DNA from: Planctomycetota bacterium | Lineage (GTDB): Bacteria > Planctomycetota > UBA1135 > UBA2386 | Length of the DNA stretch: 11,419 nucleotides | Assembly: GCA_020425885.1 (NCBI GenBank) | Contig: JAGQRA010000240.1 | Coordinates: 1-11,419 of the forward strand | Reading direction: 5' to 3' | In this document: positions 1 through 5,961 of the stretch, one piece after another | Position numbering within the stretch: position 1 is the stretch's first letter | How the letters are laid out: each line of letters opens with the position of its first letter | Notes under the pieces: model-generated | What the model was told of the DNA's origin: nothing | The model's database searches: none | The model's input: the letters and a program-made list of their open reading frames with translations, nothing else | Program-made: the position numbers and the translations under genes

Positions 1-836
1 ACCTTGATCTCACCCTTGGGCAGCGTGATCGTGCAGGTGACCATGTTGTCGCCGGGGTGGAACGCGGTCGCGGTGGCCTCGCCCTTGTAGCCCGAGGCGT
101 CGTAGATGGCGAAGCTGAACTTGCGCCGGCTGAGCTGGTCCTGGATGTCGACCTCACCGGGGTTGTCGGTGATCTTGATCGTGCAGAGCCGGTTGTTGCT
201 CACGTTCGAGACCGTGCCGCTGAGGTTCGGGGCGGCCAGACCCGGCAGGAAGCCACCCTCGGTCGCGACGCTGACCAACAGCTTCAGCTCGCTGCGCTCG
301 GTGTTCAGCGCGGCGATGGCGAGGTCCTTGCTCTCGATGGTCGAGTTCAGGGCCGCGATCTGCGTCCGCAGCTCGCGGTTCTCGGCATCGGCGGCATCGC
401 GGGCGCGGACGGCTTCGTCCTTCGCATTGCCGGCGGCGACCGACGACTGGTAGGCCGCATCGGCCCTTTCCATCGCGGCCTTCGACTGCGTGTTGCCGGC
501 CTCGGCGATCGACAGCAGCTGCTTGACGTCGGAGGTGACCGACGCGAGCCGCTGGTTGAGCACCTTGTTCTCGTCGATGGCCTGGTCGAGCGAGTGCTTG
601 ACCGAGTTGAGCTCGGTCTCACGCGCGGTCTTGGCGACCTCGAGCGTGGTGCGCTCGTTGGAGAGCTGCTCGATCTGAGCGTTCAGCTCCTTCTCCTTGT
701 TCGCGGACTCCTCCTTGAAGGTGGTGAGTTCGTGCTTGTAGTTGTGCTGCTGCTGCAGGTGCGTCCCTGAGAAGTAGACGAAACCTCCCGCAAGAGCGAG
801 ATTGAAGACGATGAAGACGCGGCCGATGGGACTCAT
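1..836 (-). CDS. Membrane-anchored coiled-coil protein of unknown function (3' end cut off)
   Basis: I do not recognise a named family. The reading frame opens with ATG at 836 (MSPIGRVFIV...) and runs off the left edge after 278 codons, so the C-terminus is missing. Residues about 6-23 form one hydrophobic segment with a short N-terminal tail, which reads as a signal anchor that puts the rest outside the cytoplasm. Residues about 28-190 are charged, rich in E, K, Q, A and L, almost free of proline, and have heptad character: a long coiled coil. From about residue 200 (FLPGLAAPNLSG) the composition changes to a beta-rich segment with repeated hydrophobic/polar alternation (TIKITDN, FSFAIYDASGYKGEATATAF), probably a small globular domain. 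The overall design recalls planctomycete coiled-coil proteins starting MSPIGRVF, but this is from memory. A GGAG about 12 nt upstream could serve as ribosome site, and a candidate promoter lies at 1014-1041. Coding is secure; function is not known. Confidence 0.8.
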   Translation of the reverse strand, partial: MSPIGRVFIVFNLALAGGFVYFSGTHLQQQHNYKHELTTFKEESANKEKELNAQIEQLSNERTTLEVAKTARETELNSVKHSLDQAIDENKVLNQRLASVTSDVKQLLSIAEAGNTQSKAAMERADAAYQSSVAAGNAKDEAVRARDAADAENRELRTQIAALNSTIESKDLAIAALNTERSELKLLVSVATEGGFLPGLAAPNLSGTVSNVSNNRLCTIKITDNPGEVDIQDQLSRRKFSFAIYDASGYKGEATATAFHPGDNMVTCTITLPKGEIK

Positions 837-1013
837 GATGACCAGGTATCTCCGAACTAGCGAACTGCCCGACGTTGGCACGCCGGCAGGAATCGGCGGG
901 GAAGAAGCAGAGGGGTTGAAAAGCGAATATCGGTGGCTGCTCCCAGGGCGAGACCTCACGGCCGAACACGGAGAGCGCCAGAACCCACAGCGAGAGGGGC
1001 CAGGGGTCGCGGA

Positions 1014-1041
1014 ATCGTAACTCCGTGTAGGGAACCGTCAA
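1014..1041 (-). promoter_or_regulatory. Candidate sigma70-type promoter for the coiled-coil gene
   Basis: On the minus strand a TTGACG hexamer (1041-1036; five of six consensus bases) is followed after 16 bp by TACGAT (1019-1014; four of six). It lies in the 253-bp spacer between the end of lnt and the ATG at 836 and points at that gene. Transcription would start near 1007, giving an untranslated leader of about 170 nt. Nothing else in the spacer looks like a gene. The leader shows no riboswitch that I recognise. The call rests on consensus match and position only. Confidence 0.45.
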
Positions 1042-1053
1042 GAACCTCTTCAC

Positions 1054-1085
1054 CCGGGAAGCACAGGGCCAGCCTGGCCACCCGG
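1054..1085 (-). terminator. GC-rich inverted repeats just after lnt, possible terminator
   Basis: Directly downstream of the lnt stop there is a nested pair of inverted repeats: CCGGG (1054-1058) with CCCGG (1081-1085), enclosing GGCC (1067-1070) with GGCC (1076-1079) around a 5-nt loop. No T tract follows on the minus strand, so this is not a classical intrinsic terminator. It may act as an mRNA 3'-end structure of the che-moeA-lnt transcript. Confidence 0.3.
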
Positions 1086-1089
1086 ATGC

Positions 1090-2721
1090 CTAGGAAGCTG
1101 TCCGAGTCACTTCGAGTCTAGCCCACGGAAACGCTCCGTGCAGGATCGCGAGCAGGAGCCAGATCGCCGCGAGCGGGCCCCAGATCGGCCGCAGCCATGC
1201 CATGGGTGAGTCCGCCGCCGGCCCCACTTGCAGCTTGGTGCGCAGAATTCGAGCCGCCGGGGTCGGCGCCGGCCGGCGGGTCAGTTCGGCGATCGGGCGA
1301 CCATCGCGATCGATGGCCATGGACCAGCCATCCGTCGTGCAGCGGACGAGCGGCACGCCGGTCTCGATGGTCCGACAGACCGACATCGCGACCAGCTGGG
1401 CCAGCTCGGCCCCACCCCGGTACCAGGCCTCGTTCGACAACACGACCAGGAACTCGGCGCCGCCGGTGACCAGCTCGGCGGCCGGACCGGGAAAGGCATT
1501 GTCGTAGCAGATCAGGGCGCCGAACCGCCGCCCTGCCGCGGTCTCGAGCAGCGGTTGTCGAACGCCGCGACCGCTGTCGGGCAGCGCCCCCCCGAGTGCC
1601 GCCGCGAAGGTCTCGCGCAAGGGCCCCGCCAGGGCCTCGGGCAGGAAGTTGGCGAACGGCAGGAACTCACCACCGGGAACCAGGCGCCGCTTCTCGTTGT
1701 GCCCCACCACCCTGCCGGAGCCCGGTTCGACGACGATGGCCGCTGGCACCGATTTCGCATCGCGCCCGACCGCGGCACCGACCACGAACCGGGTCGCGAC
1801 CGCAGGCCAGGGCCCCGGCAGGGGCAAGCGCGCCTTGCCGACCGCCAGCGCCTCGGCCGGCACGACCTCGAACGGCAGGGCGGACTCGGGCCAGAGCACC
1901 AGGTCGGGCGGCTCGGCCTCGGCCATCACCTGCCGCGTCGGCGCCAGCAGTCGGGCCTCGAGGATCTCGAGGTACTTCTCACGCCACCGCCGCGGTTGGT
2001 CCAAGGGCAGCTCGCGGTACGGATCCTCGGGATGCAGACCGGGTTCGACGGCGGCGATCCGGATCTCGGCCATGGGCGCCGGGGCGCGACGGGTCGCCCA
2101 GCCGAGCAGCGAGACCGCGACGGCGAGCACGGCGCTGACCATCGGGCGACGGCGCGCGACGGTGACGGCCGGCGACCCGAGTCGCCACCCACGCCAGCAC
2201 TCGACCAGCGCGCCGGCGATGCCGGCCAGCAACGCATTCACCAGCGGTTCGCCCCCGACCACGATGCCGCCGCGCAACACGAGCGGCCACTCGTACAGGG
2301 CATGCGCCGGCTGACCGTGCGGGTAATAGATCTCGGGCATCACCGCGCGCAGCCAGAAGATGGCCGCCACGGTGCCGGCGAACGCCAAGACGCGCCCCCG
2401 CGGAACGCGCCGCAGCGACAGCGCGCCGAGCACGAAGTAGAGCCCACCGACGAGGACGATGCCGGCATAGGCCGCGATCAGCACGTGGTGCACCGACCAC
2501 GAGAACCACGCCATGAAGGCACAGCCGAACAGGTAGCTGTCGCGAATCGGGCGTGGACTGCCGAGGACCGCATAGCACGCCATCAGTCCCGGCAGCACGA
2601 GCACGGCGCCGACGTAGGGCAGCATGCCCGGCATCGCCCAGGCCAGCAGTGAACCGCCGACGACCGCGAGGCCGGGCCTGCCGCGCGGCGCGCTTCCCGC
2701 TCCGGGTCCCGCCGCCGTCAT
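1090..2721 (-). CDS. lnt: Apolipoprotein N-acyltransferase
   Basis: Lnt transfers an acyl chain from a phospholipid to the N-terminal cysteine of apolipoproteins, the last step of lipoprotein maturation in the inner membrane. The 543-residue product has the usual size. Residues about 18-210 hold several hydrophobic segments (18-55, 65-105, 112-128, 147-172, 195-209). A nitrilase-like domain follows from about 220 to 490, and a last membrane segment lies at about 513-531. The nitrilase catalytic triad is visible: E279 in LVLWPESALP, K344 in GHNEKRRLVPGGEF and C405 in GALICYDNAFP; E352 in the GGEFLPF stretch fits a further conserved active-site glutamate. The start is ATG at 2721, which overlaps the moeA stop as ATGA, so translation is probably coupled. 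A longer open frame continues upstream to 3342, but that part lies inside moeA in another frame and has no Lnt character. Lnt implies a diderm (or lipoprotein N-acylating) bacterium. Confidence 0.93.
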   Translation of the reverse strand: MTAAGPGAGSAPRGRPGLAVVGGSLLAWAMPGMLPYVGAVLVLPGLMACYAVLGSPRPIRDSYLFGCAFMAWFSWSVHHVLIAAYAGIVLVGGLYFVLGALSLRRVPRGRVLAFAGTVAAIFWLRAVMPEIYYPHGQPAHALYEWPLVLRGGIVVGGEPLVNALLAGIAGALVECWRGWRLGSPAVTVARRRPMVSAVLAVAVSLLGWATRRAPAPMAEIRIAAVEPGLHPEDPYRELPLDQPRRWREKYLEILEARLLAPTRQVMAEAEPPDLVLWPESALPFEVVPAEALAVGKARLPLPGPWPAVATRFVVGAAVGRDAKSVPAAIVVEPGSGRVVGHNEKRRLVPGGEFLPFANFLPEALAGPLRETFAAALGGALPDSGRGVRQPLLETAAGRRFGALICYDNAFPGPAAELVTGGAEFLVVLSNEAWYRGGAELAQLVAMSVCRTIETGVPLVRCTTDGWSMAIDRDGRPIAELTRRPAPTPAARILRTKLQVGPAADSPMAWLRPIWGPLAAIWLLLAILHGAFPWARLEVTRTAS

Positions 2722-3959
2722 GGCAACTCGATGCCGGTCGAGCCGCCGACGATGCCGATCCGCTCGGTCGCCGCCGGATCCCGATCGGCCGGCAACAGGC
2801 CGTAGAGGTTGCCGCCCAACAACCCGAACGGATCGCCACTCGGCGTCGTGCGACCCAGTTCCGCCGCGAGGCGCCCGTCCTCGCCGACGGCCAGTCGCGC
2901 CGGCACGGCCTGCCAACGCGCGTTGCGCCGCCACGGCATGCCCGCCGGCGGCAGCTCGATGCGCCACTGGCCCGGATCGGCGCCGACCATCTTCAGCAGC
3001 AGCGGACGCACCAGCAGATCGAAGACGGTGAAACAGGACATCGGATTGCCCGGCAGCCCGAACACGAACCCGGCGCCATCGGCCGCCGCGCGGGTGCCGA
3101 AGAACGTCGGCTTGCCGGGTTTCAGCTGCACGCCGTGGAACACGGTGCTGACCCCGAGGTCTTCGAGCGTCTGGCGCACGAGGTCGTGCGTGCCCTTGCT
3201 GATGCCGCCGATGGTGATCAACACGTCTGCCTCCTCCAGGCCCTGCAGCAGCAGCCGGCGCAGCTCGTCGGGCTGGTCGGGAGCGACGCCGAGGCGAATC
3301 CCCTCGCCGCCGCACTCGTGGACCTGGGCGGCGAGCGCCCACGAGTTGCTCTCGCGGACCTGGTAGGGCTCGGGCACGTTCTCGACCGGCACGACCTCGT
3401 CGCCGGTCGCCACGATCGCGACCCGCACCCGCCGTCGAACCGCCACGGACGCATGCCCCAGGACGGCGAGGGCACCGATCTCCGCCGCGCGCAGCCGACA
3501 GCCGGCGGCCAGCAGCGGTTGCCCGGCCGTGATCTCACTGCCCTTCGGGCGCACGTTCTGGCCCGACCGCACCGGCTCGTGGAAGGTGACCGCGTGACCG
3601 CCGAAGCCGCTGGTATGCTCGACCGGCACGACGGCGTCGGCACCGACCGGCACGACCGCGCCGGTCATGATCCGGATCGCGGCGCCGGCCGCGAGCTCGC
3701 CGGGAAACGGGTGCCCCGCCAGACTCTCACCGACCACCGGCAGTTCGATGCCGGCAGCGAGCCCGGCCGATCCGGCGGCGACGGCGAAGCCGTCCATGGC
3801 CGACCGATCGGTAGCCGGCCACGGTCCGTCGGCACGGACCTCGGCGGCGAGGAACCGACCGTGAACGCGGTCGAGGCTCACGGTCTCGGTCGGGCGCGGC
3901 CGACAGTCGGCCGCCAGGATCCGGGAACGGGCCTCGAACAGGGATATCGCCGTGACCAT
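2718..3959 (-). CDS. moeA: Molybdopterin molybdenumtransferase MoeA
   Basis: MoeA inserts molybdate into adenylylated molybdopterin, the last step of basic molybdenum cofactor synthesis in the cytoplasm. The 413-residue protein is of normal length. Family signatures in order: RSAMDGFA (52-59), the ATGDEVV stretch (185-190), the MoCF-type GGISKG (251-256; the E. coli form is GGVSVG), KPGKP (280-284) and GLPGNP (301-306). A C-terminal domain IV (about 335-413) ends GIVGGSTGIELP. ATG at 3959 gives a typical MoeA N-terminus (MVTAISLFEAR). No strong Shine-Dalgarno is seen, so translation may depend on the transcript arriving from cheX, 59 bp upstream. It overlaps lnt downstream by 4 bp. No other molybdenum cofactor gene and no molybdoenzyme is in the window, so its partners lie elsewhere. 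Family assignment is firm; its place behind a chemosensory operon is unusual. Confidence 0.94.
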   Translation of the reverse strand: MVTAISLFEARSRILAADCRPRPTETVSLDRVHGRFLAAEVRADGPWPATDRSAMDGFAVAAGSAGLAAGIELPVVGESLAGHPFPGELAAGAAIRIMTGAVVPVGADAVVPVEHTSGFGGHAVTFHEPVRSGQNVRPKGSEITAGQPLLAAGCRLRAAEIGALAVLGHASVAVRRRVRVAIVATGDEVVPVENVPEPYQVRESNSWALAAQVHECGGEGIRLGVAPDQPDELRRLLLQGLEEADVLITIGGISKGTHDLVRQTLEDLGVSTVFHGVQLKPGKPTFFGTRAAADGAGFVFGLPGNPMSCFTVFDLLVRPLLLKMVGADPGQWRIELPPAGMPWRRNARWQAVPARLAVGEDGRLAAELGRTTPSGDPFGLLGGNLYGLLPADRDPAATERIGIVGGSTGIELP

Positions 3960-4018
3960 CGTGGCGAACGATCACCATGGCCTCGCGCCGGCGCAAGCTC
4001 TATCGGGCGCAGATCGGG

Positions 4019-4489
4019 TCAGCTCGCCTTCCAGCTCAATAGCATGCTGCCGCCGGAATCGGACTGCAGCACCAGGCAGGTACCGACCTCGATGCTCGCG
4101 TCCGCGAGCAAGCCGACCTCCTCGTCGGTGATCGCGTCGGGCAGGCCGAGCCGGTACGGATCGGTGTCGCCCCCCATCGCCATCACCAGTTCGCCACCGA
4201 GGACATTGGCCAGCTCGTTCAAGGTCGACTGACCGTGTTCGTCGGCATCGATCTCCTCCGCATCGACTCCCATCATCGCGCCGGCCACCTCGGCGAGGAA
4301 GTCGTGGGTGGCGCTGACGCAGAGCGTGAAGGCTCCGGCATCGCCCTGGATCAGGATCCTCGAGCTGACGATCGGACGCGCCAGCACCTCCCCCGGGGTC
4401 TCGGTGCCGGGCTCGACGAAGACGAAGGCCATGCGCTCCAAGGCCTGGACGGCGATCTCCTGGAAATCCTCGGACAGTACGGTCTTCAT
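4019..4489 (-). CDS. cheX: CheX/CheC-family chemotaxis phosphatase
   Basis: The 156-residue protein matches the CheX/CheC fold family, whose members speed loss of phosphate from phospho-CheY. The active-site signature E-x2-N is present once: E92 and N95 in STLNELANVLGGELV, followed by the small-residue-rich helix and MAMGG. It also starts like a CheX, with an early helix (FQEIAVQALERMAFVF) and a beta-strand pair around RILIQGDAGAFTLCVS. Only one E-x2-N motif is seen, as in CheX; CheC usually carries two, which is why I prefer CheX. ATG at 4489 overlaps the stop of the response regulator gene (ATGA), with a run of G just upstream. This coupling suggests that regulator and phosphatase are made together. 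No membrane segment or signal peptide is visible. The fold family is fairly sure; whether it is an active phosphatase or a binding partner of CheD is inference. Confidence 0.8.
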   Translation of the reverse strand: MKTVLSEDFQEIAVQALERMAFVFVEPGTETPGEVLARPIVSSRILIQGDAGAFTLCVSATHDFLAEVAGAMMGVDAEEIDADEHGQSTLNELANVLGGELVMAMGGDTDPYRLGLPDAITDEEVGLLADASIEVGTCLVLQSDSGGSMLLSWKAS

Positions 4490-4881
4490 TGCCCCCCCAG
4501 ACCCGAACCGCCGAACAGCTCGTGCACGAGTTCACGCAGGTCCTCCGGCTCGAAGGGCTTCCTCAGGTAGTGCGTGACCCCGAGCGAGGTCATGTGGTCG
4601 AGGCGCTTGCGATTGCCTTCGGTCGTGACCAGCGCGACCTTCACGTCGGCGAGCGATGGATCCTCGGACTTGCGCTGCACGAACTCGTAGCCGTCCATGA
4701 CCGGCATGTTGATGTCGAGCAACACGATGTCGGACCTGGCGGCGGCCAGCAGGTTCAGCGCCTCCTGCCCGTTCTGTGCTTCACGGATGTTGTCGGCAGC
4801 GACCCCGGCCTGCAGCACGGCGCGGCGAGCGGTCGCGCGCAACAGCGGGGAATCATCGACGATGAGGACCTTGCAGTTCAT
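4486..4881 (-). CDS. cheY: Single-domain response regulator (CheY-like)
   Basis: This is a stand-alone receiver domain of 131 residues, the usual CheY size, with no output domain. All catalytic positions are visible: acidic pair D9/D10 (VLIVDDSP), phosphoacceptor D56 (VLLDINMP), T86 (ALVTTEGN), and K108 in YLRKPF, with Y105 at the aromatic switch position. An open frame extends 16 codons further upstream to 4929, but the ATG at 4881 is the better start: it begins directly at the first beta strand (MNCKVLIVDD), has GGGAG about 7 nt upstream, and overlaps the cheD stop as ATGA. In this operon it should receive phosphate from CheA and lose it with the help of the CheX-type protein encoded next. 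The target, whether flagellar switch, pilus motor or an enzyme, is not shown by the sequence. Confidence 0.92.
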   Translation of the reverse strand: MNCKVLIVDDSPLLRATARRAVLQAGVAADNIREAQNGQEALNLLAAARSDIVLLDINMPVMDGYEFVQRKSEDPSLADVKVALVTTEGNRKRLDHMTSLGVTHYLRKPFEPEDLRELVHELFGGSGLGGQ

Positions 4882-5441
4882 TTCGTTCTCCCGATCTGCT
4901 GTGGCGTCGACGGCATCAGCGGCACCCACAGTGCCTTCGTCCCCTCTCGGGTCTTGACCCTGACGCTGCCGTCACCGAGGTCGAGCGACAACGTGCGGGC
5001 GAGGTTGCCACCGGTGTCTTCGCCGGCGAGCACGGTGCCATCCTTCCACAGGATCTTGCGCAGCATGGTGTGATTGCGCTTGCCGACCGCGAACGTGCCG
5101 TTGTCGCTCATGATCTGGGCGGCACCCGCGGCGCACACGACCAGCCGGGCCTTCTGCGCGCCGCTGTCGGCGAGCCGCCTGAACAGCAACGCGACTCCGG
5201 TGGTCGCGTACATGTACGGCTTGAGCTCGGCGGGATCCTGCTGGGGTGACGGCTGCGGCAGCATGAAGTGCACCATGCCCCCGACCTTGCTGACCGGATC
5301 GTAGGCGGTCAGGCCGATGCAGGAGCCCAGCGCATAGGTGATGATCTGCCGATCCTTGGCGGCCGAACCGATGGCCATGTCGGCGACACCGACGACCACC
5401 AATCCGGCAGATCCCATCAATTCGGCCATGGCGCGAGACAC
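4878..5441 (-). CDS. cheD: Chemoreceptor glutamine deamidase CheD
   Basis: CheD deamidates glutamines in the cytoplasmic part of chemoreceptors and so tunes receptor activity; in several bacteria it also binds CheC. The 187-residue product carries the papain-like catalytic set T35, C41 (ITYALGSCIGL) and H58 (GGMVHFMLP). The spacings of 6 and 17 residues are the same as in Thermotoga CheD (T21, C27, H44). The C-terminal half includes ARLVVCAAGAAQIM and the conserved VGKRNHTMLRKIL. The frame can start at GTG 5441, directly after the cheW stop, or at ATG 5429 or ATG 5417; none has a clear ribosome site. I give the longest form, but the true protein may be 4 or 8 residues shorter. Its stop overlaps the cheY start. 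The presence of CheD implies methyl-accepting receptors elsewhere in the genome, since none is encoded here. Confidence 0.92.
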   Translation of the reverse strand: MSRAMAELMGSAGLVVVGVADMAIGSAAKDRQIITYALGSCIGLTAYDPVSKVGGMVHFMLPQPSPQQDPAELKPYMYATTGVALLFRRLADSGAQKARLVVCAAGAAQIMSDNGTFAVGKRNHTMLRKILWKDGTVLAGEDTGGNLARTLSLDLGDGSVRVKTREGTKALWVPLMPSTPQQIGRTK

Positions 5442-5948
5442 TCAGGCGGCCAGACCTGACAAGGCCGGATTGAGGTCGCCGACAACGCAGTCGATGTCGA
5501 GCAGGATGATGACCCGGTCCTTGAGCTTGGCGAGGCCATCGATGTAGTCCAGCTGCGCGTCGGCGCAGCGCGGTGCCGTCTCGAACTGGTCGGAGTCGAC
5601 CGAGAGCACCTCGCTCACCGTGTCGACGATGCAACCGATCTGGATCGGGGATTCGCCATCGCGGTCGATGTCGACGACGACGATGCAGGTCTCATTGGTG
5701 TATTCGGCGGGCTCCATGCCGAACTTCAGGCGCAGATCGATGACGGGGATGATCTTGCCGCGAAGATTGATGACACCCTTGACGAAGTCCGGCGTCTTCG
5801 GCAACGGCGTGACGTCGACCATGCCGATGATCTCGCGCACCTTGAGGATCGCGATGCCGTATTCCTCCTTGGACAGATAGAAGGACAGGAACTTGCCGGC
5901 CGAGAAGGCTGCCGCAGTCGCCTTGCCGTTGTCGATCATGTTGTTCAT
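5442..5948 (-). CDS. cheW: Chemotaxis adaptor protein CheW
   Basis: CheW couples chemoreceptors to CheA in the signalling array. The 168-residue protein is a single CheW-like double SH3-type domain. Visible marks are FLSFYLSKEEYGIAILKVREIIG near the start (about 20-42 of the protein, hydrophobic strands around the EYGI turn), then VKGVINLRGKIIPVIDLR, the classic CheW signature, then IVDTVSEVLSV, and a C-terminal LKDRVIILLDID strand. Two GTG codons just upstream could be used, but ATG at 5948 is chosen because GAGGAG lies 5 nt before it. The gene starts 13 bp after the cheA stop and ends immediately before the cheD start, so it is surely co-transcribed with both. The first 15 or so residues (NNMIDNGKATAAAF) are a low-complexity extension before the fold. 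Confidence 0.94.
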   Translation of the reverse strand: MNNMIDNGKATAAAFSAGKFLSFYLSKEEYGIAILKVREIIGMVDVTPLPKTPDFVKGVINLRGKIIPVIDLRLKFGMEPAEYTNETCIVVVDIDRDGESPIQIGCIVDTVSEVLSVDSDQFETAPRCADAQLDYIDGLAKLKDRVIILLDIDCVVGDLNPALSGLAA

Positions 5949-5953
5949 CACCA

Positions 5954-5959
5954 CTCCTC
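5954..5959 (-). promoter_or_regulatory. Ribosome binding site that fixes the cheW start
   Basis: On the minus strand GAGGAG (5959-5954) lies 5 nt before ATG 5948 and just after the cheA stop codon. The two in-frame GTG codons at 5954 and 5951 overlap this site or sit too close to it, which argues for ATG as the real start. Confidence 0.6.
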
Positions 5960-5961
5960 AC

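Noticed and set aside
619..1053. Minus-strand open frame of 144 codons overlapping the coiled-coil gene start
   Set aside because: It covers the promoter and spacer and then enters the coiled-coil gene in another frame; the composition is random and no motif is seen.
2722..3342. N-terminal extension of the lnt frame inside moeA
   Set aside because: Arg/Pro-rich, in another frame of moeA, without hydrophobic segments; ATG at 2721 with the ATGA overlap gives a normal Lnt.
1228..4232. Long plus-strand open frames (474 and 559 codons) opposite lnt and moeA
   Set aside because: They are antisense to clear genes, rich in Arg, Gly, Pro, Gln and His as expected from the complement of high-GC codons, and show no family motif.
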